Origin: an uncultured Spirochaetales bacterium
GTDB lineage: Bacteria; Spirochaetota; Spirochaetia; Sphaerochaetales; Sphaerochaetaceae
Reading direction: 5' to 3'
Length of the DNA stretch: 60,441 nt
Assembly: GCA_934276485.1 (NCBI GenBank)
Contig: CAKQTE010000096.1
Location: 1-60,441 of the forward strand
Made by a program: the position numbers and the translations under genes. Below, piece by piece: positions 1-7,179 of this stretch. The notes under the pieces were generated by a model. It worked only from the letters and a program-made list of their open reading frames with translations. It did no database searches and was not told where the DNA came from. The stretch's first letter is position 1; each line of letters starts with the position of its first letter.

Positions 1-1
1 T

Positions 2-724
2 CGAGCGAAACTAAATGCTGATGTTCTCATGAATATCGAAGTACAACTCCCTGATATTAAAGAACAGAATCAACTAGGAGATTTGTTCACACATCTCGAT
101 ACCCTTATCACCCTTCATCAGCGTAAGTGTGATCAATTAAAGACAATCAAGAAGGCTCTTCTGCAGAAGATGTTTCCAAAATCTGGTTCTAGTGTTCCAG
201 AGGTTAGATTTAAAGGATTTAGTGACGCTTGGGAACAGCGTAAATTAAATAGCGAGGTTACTTCTATCGACACCGGAAAGAGTAAATTTACTTTAAACGC
301 ATTAGGTGAATATGAAATTCTAGGTTCTACATCTGTTATAGGCTATGACAATACTTATGATTATGAGGGCGATTTCCTGCTTACCGCTCGAGTTGGTGCG
401 AATGCGGGTACCTTATATAGACATTCAGGGAAGGTCAAAATAAGTGATAATACAGTGTTCATTCAAGGAAATCAGTTAGATTTCATATACTACGCTCTAC
501 TCAATTTTGATATAAAGAAGCTTTCTTTTGGAACAGGGCAGCCTCTGGTTAAGGCAAGTGAATTGAAAGATCAGAAACTACAAATGCCTTCATCTCAATT
601 AGAAAGAGAAAAAATGGGGCGATGTTTCTGCAAGATCGACAACCTTATCACCCTTCATCAGCGTAAGCAATTAACTAATAAAATGAAATATACATACAAA
701 AAGGGGAAATGGAATGTTAATTGA
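2..724 (+). CDS. hsdS: Type I restriction-modification specificity subunit, 5'-truncated by the window edge
   Basis: The frame is open to the first bases of the window, so the start lies upstream. HsdS is the DNA-recognition subunit of the HsdMSR complex. Two copies of the conserved ending xxLITLHQRK are visible, one near 100-127 (end of the first half, followed by a coiled-coil-like stretch ending KKALLQKMF) and one at 640-667. Between them lies one target-recognition domain beginning VPEVRFKGFSDAWEQRKL, typical of the family. After the second LITLHQRK the expected coiled coil is replaced by a short basic tail, KQLTNKMKYTYKKGKW. The last 11 bases overlap hsdR. hsdM is expected upstream, outside the window. 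The two halves share a 25-bp exact direct repeat. Confidence 0.9.
   Translation, partial: RAKLNADVLMNIEVQLPDIKEQNQLGDLFTHLDTLITLHQRKCDQLKTIKKALLQKMFPKSGSSVPEVRFKGFSDAWEQRKLNSEVTSIDTGKSKFTLNALGEYEILGSTSVIGYDNTYDYEGDFLLTARVGANAGTLYRHSGKVKISDNTVFIQGNQLDFIYYALLNFDIKKLSFGTGQPLVKASELKDQKLQMPSSQLEREKMGRCFCKIDNLITLHQRKQLTNKMKYTYKKGKWNVN
103..667 (+). repeat. 25-bp direct repeat pair inside hsdS (103-127 and 643-667)
   Basis: The same 25 bases, encoding LITLHQRK, occur at the end of both halves of hsdS. The following bases differ by a 6-base gap before a shared CAATTA. Such central and distal repeats are normal in HsdS; exact nucleotide identity makes them possible recombination substrates. Confidence 0.85.
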
Positions 725-3719
725 AACACAAACAGAAAAAAAACTGATTGAGAGTTTAACTCAAGAAGATTCGCAATGGACATATAGACCTGATCTTAGA
801 ACAGAAGAAGACTTGTGGATGAACTTTAAGAAAATCCTCGAAAATAATAATAGGGATAAACTTAATGGAGAGCCACTGTCAGATACTGAATTTTTGAGAG
901 TTAAAAACCAAGTAGTTAGTACTAGTTTTTATGATGCGGGAATGAAACTGCAAGGGGAGAATGGTGTTTTCTATGTAAAGATAGAAAGAGAAAATAAACC
1001 AGTTATCCTTACTGTTTTTGATAGTCATATGAAAACAGGAGGATCTTCTGTTTATGAAATAATCAATCAATATAATGCTTTTGCAGATTCTGAAGAAGGG
1101 TCTATTAACAAGAATCGACGCTTTGACCTTTCATTTTTATTCAATGGATTGCCATTGATCCATATGGAATTAAAGAATGGCAAAAATGCATCTTATCTAG
1201 AGGCTTTCTACCAGATTCAGAAATATATTAGAGAAGGGCATTTTAAGGGAATATTTTCTTTGGTGCAGATGTTTATTGTCTCTAATGAGGTTCAAACCAA
1301 ATACATTGCTGCAAATGAGAATATGCACAAAGAATTTTTGACATCATGGACAGAAGAAGATGATCCAGATAAAAGTGTTTCTGATTTATTTGAGTTTTCA
1401 AAGAAAGTTTTGAGAATACCTGAAGCTCATGAAATGGTCACAGACTATTGTCAGTTGGAAGCTATGAATCGAAAGCTCATATTGTTACGTCCATATCAGA
1501 TTCTGGCAATTAAAGCTATTAGAAGAGCATATCAGCAACAGCAGTCTGGATTTATATGGCATACAACTGGTTCTGGTAAAACATTAACTTCGTACAAAGC
1601 CTCTAGAAACATGTTGCTTGATATCCCAATGCTTGATAAAACTCTATTCTTAATCGATAGGCGAGACTTGAATGAGAAGACAAATACAGATTTCAAATCT
1701 TATGCCGATAATGATTCCATTGTTCTTTCAGATACTCAAAGTACGTCTGATTTGGAGAAGAAACTAAAATCTGATAGACGTGAAATGATTGTAACCACAA
1801 TTCAGAAATTACAAACACTTTGTAGAAAAATGGATTCTGGTGTGATGAAGGAATCCGATGTAAAAAAGATAATCAGTAAACATGTAGCGTTTGTTGTTGA
1901 TGAGTGTCACAGGACTGTTACAAAAGAAACTCAAAATGGCCTTAATAACACATTCAAAAATCATATGTGGTATGGTTTTACAGGTACGCCTATTTTTAAA
2001 GAAAATATTGGTGGATTAAATGCTACAACAGAAGATCTGTATGGAAAACCACTTCATATATATACTATCAAGAATGCTTTGCATGATAAATCTGTTCTTG
2101 GATTTCAAGTTGAAAGGAAGGGGCCTGCAAATCTGAAAGAAGATGAAGATGGTAATAACATAAATGAGGATCTTTCGGTTTACGATTCCAAAGAACATAT
2201 GTTAGGTGTTTTGGATGTGATTCTAAACAAATCAGCAGAAAAGCTGGGGCTTGATAATGGATCCGGTAAGACATATGAAGCGATTTTAACTGTGGGCAGT
2301 ATAGCAAGGGCCCAGAAGTATTATGAACTTCTTATGTCAGTTAAAAGTGGTAAGGAAACATTAAAGATTGACGAGAAAATAACCAAAAAATATCCAGATT
2401 TCCCTAAAGTAGCAGTTACTTATTCTCTTGTGGAGAATCAAGAAGAGAGTTCGGTAAATAGGGATAAAATGGATGTTTCTGTAATCGATTATAACAAGAT
2501 GTTTGGTACACACTTTACTGTTGAGAACATCAATGATTACAACGATAACCTTACTGAAAGATTTTCGAGGAAAAAAGCGGAGTATATATCAAGAACTGAA
2601 CAATTGGATCTTGTAATTGTTGCAGATAGGCTTCTAACTGGATTTGATGCACCATCTCTATCAACAATCTACATAGATAGACAACCAATGGCTCCTCATA
2701 AACTCATTCAGGCTTTCTCAAGAACTAATAGATTGTATGATAAGAACAAGAAAGTTGGCTATGTTGTAACATTTCAGTCTCCTGGAAGCTTTAAAAATGC
2801 AATTGATAATGCTCTTGAATTGTTTACTCTTGGAGGAACAGGCGAAGTTGTAGCTCCAAGTTTTGGAGAAATAGAAAATCAATTTAAGGATGCTATGTTG
2901 AAACTTAGGAATATAGCGCCAACTCCAAATGATTGTGCTAAATTTGTTGCAGACAATTCAAAGAAGAAACGCTATTGTTTTGCATTCCAAAGATTCGATA
3001 CCTTGTTTGCTCGAATAAAGGGATATATCGAATGGAATGAGAAGGATTTAGAAAAGGATTATGAATTAAGTCTTGATGATTATAAAAAATATGTTGGATG
3101 GTATCAGAATTTTATTGATGAGTTGAAAGATCCTGCAAATCCTGATGGTGGTGGAGATGAACCAGGAGAACCAAAACCGGAAATTGACTACGTATTGCAA
3201 TCATATGGTAGAGAGAACATTGATTATCTTTACATACTTAGATTAATCCAAGCTCATACTAGGGATGCTCTATCTGATCTTGATGAAAATAAGCAAAAGG
3301 AGAAAATCGAAGAGATTGATAATCTAATCAATACAATGGAGCAACAAAATCCAAAGGTAGGCCTACAACTAAGGATTCTTTGGAATAATGTAAAGCAGGA
3401 TCCTTCAAGCTATAGAGATAAAGATATCGTTCAAATATTCGAACAAATGAAAGACCATGCAATTGATGAAGCTCTTCATAAGGTCTCAGATGAGATGTGT
3501 TTAAATTATGATGATGTTAAGTATGCATCAGAACAATATATGGAAGTCCATGAAAACAATATTCCATATATTGATCAAATTCAAAAAAACTCCAATCCAA
3601 GTGAATATTGCAAGAAAACCGGTAAAGAGTTGAAACGATTGATGTACTACGGAGAAGTGAAGAAAAAGCTTCAAGATGTTTTTAGGGAGGATGTGATTCC
3701 GTATAGAATAGATGACTGA
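714..3719 (+). CDS. hsdR: Type I restriction endonuclease subunit R
   Basis: ATP-dependent translocase and nuclease subunit of a type I restriction system, 1001 aa and full length for the EcoR124 type. The N-terminal nuclease domain shows D138 and the E152-L-K154 triad. The motor domain has Walker A TTGSGKT at 284-290, the DEAD-like box D396-E-C-H399 and the motif III region GFTGTPIF soon after. A motif VI-like region near residue 670 reads QAFSRTNR. The start ATG overlaps the end of hsdS by 11 bases, indicating translational coupling. Base composition is not visibly different from the neighbours. I see no frameshift, so the subunit looks functional. Confidence 0.96.
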   Translation: MLIETQTEKKLIESLTQEDSQWTYRPDLRTEEDLWMNFKKILENNNRDKLNGEPLSDTEFLRVKNQVVSTSFYDAGMKLQGENGVFYVKIERENKPVILTVFDSHMKTGGSSVYEIINQYNAFADSEEGSINKNRRFDLSFLFNGLPLIHMELKNGKNASYLEAFYQIQKYIREGHFKGIFSLVQMFIVSNEVQTKYIAANENMHKEFLTSWTEEDDPDKSVSDLFEFSKKVLRIPEAHEMVTDYCQLEAMNRKLILLRPYQILAIKAIRRAYQQQQSGFIWHTTGSGKTLTSYKASRNMLLDIPMLDKTLFLIDRRDLNEKTNTDFKSYADNDSIVLSDTQSTSDLEKKLKSDRREMIVTTIQKLQTLCRKMDSGVMKESDVKKIISKHVAFVVDECHRTVTKETQNGLNNTFKNHMWYGFTGTPIFKENIGGLNATTEDLYGKPLHIYTIKNALHDKSVLGFQVERKGPANLKEDEDGNNINEDLSVYDSKEHMLGVLDVILNKSAEKLGLDNGSGKTYEAILTVGSIARAQKYYELLMSVKSGKETLKIDEKITKKYPDFPKVAVTYSLVENQEESSVNRDKMDVSVIDYNKMFGTHFTVENINDYNDNLTERFSRKKAEYISRTEQLDLVIVADRLLTGFDAPSLSTIYIDRQPMAPHKLIQAFSRTNRLYDKNKKVGYVVTFQSPGSFKNAIDNALELFTLGGTGEVVAPSFGEIENQFKDAMLKLRNIAPTPNDCAKFVADNSKKKRYCFAFQRFDTLFARIKGYIEWNEKDLEKDYELSLDDYKKYVGWYQNFIDELKDPANPDGGGDEPGEPKPEIDYVLQSYGRENIDYLYILRLIQAHTRDALSDLDENKQKEKIEEIDNLINTMEQQNPKVGLQLRILWNNVKQDPSSYRDKDIVQIFEQMKDHAIDEALHKVSDEMCLNYDDVKYASEQYMEVHENNIPYIDQIQKNSNPSEYCKKTGKELKRLMYYGEVKKKLQDVFREDVIPYRIDD

Positions 3720-3730
3720 TTGTTTATACT

Positions 3731-3747
3731 GACAATAGCATATTGTC
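3731..3747 (+). terminator. Weak hairpin after hsdR
   Basis: A perfect 7-bp AT-rich inverted repeat (GACAATA/TATTGTC, 3-base loop) begins 12 bases after the hsdR stop and is followed by TTGTTTG. It could end the hsd transcript, but the stem is weak and the T-run broken. Confidence 0.35.
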
Positions 3748-3832
3748 TTGTTTGATAAGCATTCTGGAAAAAGAATAGGAATTGGACGACTAATTAAGAA
3801 AGACTAATTTGACATTCTCAAATTTTAGGTCG

Positions 3833-3882
3833 AAGTGGAGTTGAGAAGAAATAATTATCTACGATTTACATCAACTCCACTT
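3833..3882. repeat. 12-bp perfect inverted repeat with 26-base loop
   Basis: AAGTGGAGTTGA at 3833-3844 is exactly mirrored at 3871-3882. No good T-tract follows on either side. It lies in the 284-base gap between hsdR and the citrate synthase. No conserved ORF explains it; it may be a remnant of a mobile element or an RNA hairpin. Confidence 0.5.
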
Positions 3883-3966
3883 GTTCTGATTTTGTCTGTA
3901 CCTTTTCTATGGCATTCCTTCTACGAGCATATCGCAGCTTGTTTCTTTCATTATAGAACTCACTTC

Positions 3967-3996
3967 AAAAAAAGTCCCCAAAGCCTTTCTTTGGGG
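3967..3996 (-). terminator. Rho-independent terminator of the garR-gltA unit
   Basis: Read on the minus strand, an 8-bp stem CCCCAAAG/CTTTGGGG with a 5-base loop is followed by seven T residues, starting 8 bases after the citrate synthase stop codon. Confidence 0.9.
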
Positions 3997-4003
3997 AGTG
4001 TGT

Positions 4004-5302
4004 TTATCTTTCGTTTAGAGGAAGAACCTCTCTTTGTTCTTGTCCTGTATATACCTGTCGTGGTCGTCCAATCTTCTGATATGGATCATGTTTCCATTCT
4101 AGATAGTGAGCTATCCAACCTGGAAGGCGCCCCATGGCAAATAGAACAGTGAACATCGATACAGGAATGCCCATGGCATGGAATGTGATTCCTGTATAGA
4201 AATCAACGTTAGGATAGAGATTTCGCTCTATGAAATAGTCATCGTGTGTTGCTTTTTCTTCTAGTTCCATTGCCAAATCCAAAAGAGGGTCACTCTTTGT
4301 TGTAACAGAGATGACTTCCTGACATAGCTTTTTAGCAATCTTTGCTCTTGGATCAAATGTCTTGTAGACTCTGTGTCCAAAGCCTGAAAGCCTGAATGGA
4401 TTGTTCTTGTCCTTAGCTCTATTGATGATTTCCTCAGGAGTAAGCTTTTCCAAGATCATCTTATTAAGCATATCCATTACAGCTTGGTTTGCTCCACCAT
4501 GCTTGGAGCCCCAAAGAGCACAGCAACCAGCTGATACTGATGCATATAGGTTTGCCTCCGATGAACCAACAAGACGAACTGCGGATGTTGAACAGTTCTG
4601 TTCATGATCTGCATGAAGAATCAACAATTGGTTGAGAGCCTTAACATGAACAGGGTTAGGAGTGTAGTTGTTTACAGAAGAGTAGAACATCATGTTCAAG
4701 AAGTTTGCGCAATATGAGAAATTGTATTGAGGGTCCACATAATCCAAACCATTCATCTGTCTATAGGTGAATGCTGCAATTGTTCTCATCTTTGATAGTA
4801 GCCTAGTGACAGTAAGGTCAATGTTCTCTTCAGGATCTCTATCGGTCATCTCTGGGTAGAACGCAGAAAGAGATGCAACCATTGCAGACAAGATTCCCAT
4901 TGGGTGTGCATCCGGCGGATATGCTCTGAAGAACTCCTTCATGTTAACATGCAGTAGAGAGTGCTTGTTTAACATCTCTTGATAGCGAGCACGCTCCTCG
5001 AGGTTTGGAAGATATCCCTTTATAAGAAGGTGTGCAACTTCAATGAAGTCACATTTCATTACCAAGTCTTCGATATCATAACCACGATATCTAAGGATGC
5101 CTTTCTCTCCATCAATATAGCAGATGGAAGACATACAGGAGCCTGTGTTAACAAAGCCTGGATCATATGTGATATATCCAGTGGAGCTTCTTAGCTTTGA
5201 TATATCAATGCTTTTGTCTCCCTGGTTATCTATGATGATATTTGTCTTGAAAGACTTTCCATCATCAAGGATGATAGTTGCTGCATTTTCCTTTATTATC
5301 AT
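4004..5302 (-). CDS. gltA: Citrate synthase
   Basis: Condenses acetyl-CoA and oxaloacetate to citrate. The 432 aa match the bacterial hexameric type II enzyme in length. The N-terminus carries the conserved PGFVNTGSC and the YIDGEKGILRYRGYDIE block. The catalytic residues are present: H268 (in SKHGGANQ), H310 (in GFGHRVYK) and D367 (in NVDFYTG). A strong GGAGG lies 6 bases before the ATG. The start overlaps the stop of the upstream dehydrogenase as ATGA, so the two are translationally coupled. No aconitase or isocitrate dehydrogenase is in the window, so whether it feeds a partial TCA pathway (for instance toward glutamate) is inference. A 2-methylcitrate synthase is possible but less likely given the GltA-type N-terminus. 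Confidence 0.95.
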   Translation of the reverse strand: MIIKENAATIILDDGKSFKTNIIIDNQGDKSIDISKLRSSTGYITYDPGFVNTGSCMSSICYIDGEKGILRYRGYDIEDLVMKCDFIEVAHLLIKGYLPNLEERARYQEMLNKHSLLHVNMKEFFRAYPPDAHPMGILSAMVASLSAFYPEMTDRDPEENIDLTVTRLLSKMRTIAAFTYRQMNGLDYVDPQYNFSYCANFLNMMFYSSVNNYTPNPVHVKALNQLLILHADHEQNCSTSAVRLVGSSEANLYASVSAGCCALWGSKHGGANQAVMDMLNKMILEKLTPEEIINRAKDKNNPFRLSGFGHRVYKTFDPRAKIAKKLCQEVISVTTKSDPLLDLAMELEEKATHDDYFIERNLYPNVDFYTGITFHAMGIPVSMFTVLFAMGRLPGWIAHYLEWKHDPYQKIGRPRQVYTGQEQREVLPLNER

Positions 5303-6183
5303 AGTACCTCCTTGCCAGAGAGTTTCTCGATTGCCTTAACAAGTGCCTGTGTTCCATTCTTGCCCATGCCTTGGGCTTGGATAGCAAGGTATAGTTGCTT
5401 TGTAAGAGATAGGGATGGCAGCGCGAGTCCCATTCTCTCGCTTTCTTCAAGTGCAATTGACATGTCTTTGATAAAGTGATCGATCATGAATCCTGGATTG
5501 AAGTTGTGTGCAATTACGCGGGGCGCAAGATTGTCCAGTGTCCAGCATCCTGCTGCGCCTTTTCGTATGCAACCTACCATCTTCTCTATATCCAATCCTG
5601 CAACAGCACCATATACAAGAGATTCAGATACTCCTGCCATTGTGCCAGCAATTACGATTTGATTGCACATCTTGGTGTGTTGCCCGGATCCAACTCCTCC
5701 CATATGGGTAACATTCTTTCCCAATACTTCGAAGTAAGGCATAAGACGATTGATATCATCATCAGATCCTCCGCACATGATGGTCAATGTTCCATTTTTT
5801 GCCCCTACATCTCCTCCTGATACTGGAGCATCAACAAGAGTTGCACCATATTTTTCAAGTTCCTTTGATATCTCGATATCCAAGGATGGCTTGGTTGTAG
5901 TCATATCACAAAAGAGTTGACCTTTTCTTGCACCTTTTACAAGGCCTTCATCTGAAAGGTATACCTCTCTAACATCCTTAGGGTATCCAACGATTGTGAA
6001 GATAATGTCTGCCCTCTGACTGACTTCCTTGGGGCTTGAACAGAATATTGCACCCCTTGCAATAAGGGATTCTGCCTTACTTTTTGTGCGTGTGTAGATA
6101 AACATGTTTTCACACTTATCCATGAGATGAGAACACATTGGTTCTCCCATTACACCAGTACCAATAAAACCAAGATTCAACAT
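5299..6183 (-). CDS. 3-hydroxyisobutyrate dehydrogenase / tartronate semialdehyde reductase family oxidoreductase
   Basis: NAD(P)-dependent beta-hydroxyacid dehydrogenase, 294 aa from the chosen start. The Rossmann motif GFIGTGVMG lies at 5-13, the substrate-binding DAPVSGG at 118-124 and the catalytic Lys at 171 in GSGQHTKMCNQ. The start MLNLGFIG fits the family N-terminus; upstream in-frame ATGs at 6198 and 6210 would add residues lacking similarity and run into the divergent arsR promoter. It is the first gene of a two-gene unit with citrate synthase (ATGA overlap). The true substrate (tartronate semialdehyde, 3-hydroxyisobutyrate, succinic semialdehyde and so on) cannot be told from sequence. 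Confidence 0.88.
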   Translation of the reverse strand: MLNLGFIGTGVMGEPMCSHLMDKCENMFIYTRTKSKAESLIARGAIFCSSPKEVSQRADIIFTIVGYPKDVREVYLSDEGLVKGARKGQLFCDMTTTKPSLDIEISKELEKYGATLVDAPVSGGDVGAKNGTLTIMCGGSDDDINRLMPYFEVLGKNVTHMGGVGSGQHTKMCNQIVIAGTMAGVSESLVYGAVAGLDIEKMVGCIRKGAAGCWTLDNLAPRVIAHNFNPGFMIDHFIKDMSIALEESERMGLALPSLSLTKQLYLAIQAQGMGKNGTQALVKAIEKLSGKEVL

Positions 6184-6204
6184 ATTGAGAATATACATCT
6201 TAAA

Positions 6205-6233
6205 TTGCAATTATTAAACACAATTATTATAAT
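6205..6233 (+). promoter_or_regulatory. Sigma-70-type promoter of the SmtB-like regulator
   Basis: A TTGCAA -35 (6205-6210) and a perfect TATAAT -10 (6228-6233) are separated by 17 bases. The start codon follows at 6262 with an AAGAGG Shine-Dalgarno. The region also carries the 5' end of the divergent dehydrogenase gene. Confidence 0.75.
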
Positions 6234-6261
6234 CAATTTAAGAATATTTAAGAGGCGATAA

Positions 6262-6570
6262 ATGATTGACGAGCATACTCCGGATGAGGAAATTGTTGAT
6301 ATTTCAGAATTCTTCAAGATGTTTTCAGACCCAACAAGACTGAAGATTCTATACCTTTTGGATGTAAAGGGCGAAGTTGGAGTAGGTACAATTGCTGAGA
6401 TTCTGAATATGAGCCAATCTGCTATATCACAACAATTGAAGGTCCTTAGATCTTCAAGATTGGTCAGATTCAAAAAAGATGGAAGGAATATCATATATCG
6501 CTTGTCAGACGATCACATTCATAGGATTCTCACTCTTGGACAAGAGCACTATGAAGAGCTTCTAAACTAG
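6262..6570 (+). CDS. ArsR/SmtB-family metal-sensing repressor with alpha5-type zinc site
   Basis: Winged-helix repressor of 102 aa with the family core FSDPTRLKILYLL near 21-33 and the recognition helix SQSAISQQLKVLRSS at 51-65. The protein has no cysteine, so the alpha3 ELCVCD site of ArsR/CadC is absent. Near the C-terminus it has D83-x-H85-x10-H96-x2-E99, the exact spacing of the alpha5 Zn(II)/Co(II) site of SmtB (D104, H106, H117, E120). It is therefore probably a zinc or cobalt sensor. The adjacent genes are not metal genes; the likely target is the P-type ATPase operator at 30855-30894. It converges on maf with a 9-base 3' overlap. Confidence 0.92.
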   Translation: MIDEHTPDEEIVDISEFFKMFSDPTRLKILYLLDVKGEVGVGTIAEILNMSQSAISQQLKVLRSSRLVRFKKDGRNIIYRLSDDHIHRILTLGQEHYEELLN

Positions 6571-7179
6571 AGCTTTATACTTGTCGATTATCGCTCTCAT
6601 CGGTAGTCCTACAACAGTAGTCCAGTCGCCATCTATTGATTCTAGAAGTGTGTATCCAGTCTTCTGGAATCTGTATGCACCCGCAGCTCCCATGGATTCT
6701 CCTGTTAGAATATATTTGTCGATCTCTTCATCTGATAGCGCTTTGAAATTCACATCTGCACTATCTGTAAAGTAGATATTCCCTATATTAGGGATATACA
6801 TGCCTATGGATGTAAGAACGCTTTGTTTTCCTCCAGATTGGAAACACAGCATAGATCTTGCATCGTCCTCGTCTATGGGCTTTCCCATAAGCTTTCCATC
6901 CTTGAATACCAGAGTATCAGCAGCGATTGCAATCAATTCAGGTTGGAATGAAGAAGATGATAGATATGAGCCAAGCTTGTTCTTGACTATACGCTCCACA
7001 GATCCTATTGGGTCTCTATCATCACGCACTTCGAGAATATCTGGTTTGAATGTCAGCGTTCTTGTTCCACCAGCTTCGATCAGGGCTTTTCTATTTGGAG
7101 AGGAGGATGCGAGCATCAAGGTAGGGAAGATGGATGAGAATTCAAGCTGTAGGCTTGTTGGTTCAATTATCTTCTCCAT
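6562..7179 (-). CDS. maf: Maf-family nucleotide pyrophosphatase
   Basis: House-cleaning nucleoside triphosphate pyrophosphatase acting on non-canonical or modified nucleotides, 205 aa. It shows the Maf signature LASSSPNRKALIEAGG, the metal-binding AADTLV, and the later GKPIDEDDA and ESMGAAGAY blocks. The start at 7179 has GGAGGAAG just upstream and gives a normal N-terminus; a longer frame to 7263 would overlap the preceding ABC-F gene by about 100 bases. It overlaps the end of that gene by 17 bases, so the two are probably co-transcribed. Confidence 0.9.
   Translation of the reverse strand: MEKIIEPTSLQLEFSSIFPTLMLASSSPNRKALIEAGGTRTLTFKPDILEVRDDRDPIGSVERIVKNKLGSYLSSSSFQPELIAIAADTLVFKDGKLMGKPIDEDDARSMLCFQSGGKQSVLTSIGMYIPNIGNIYFTDSADVNFKALSDEEIDKYILTGESMGAAGAYRFQKTGYTLLESIDGDWTTVVGLPMRAIIDKYKALV

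Noticed and set aside
3835..4152. Plus-strand open frame of 105 codons after hsdR
   Set aside because: It covers the gltA terminator and the end of gltA, has no recognisable product and no Shine-Dalgarno.
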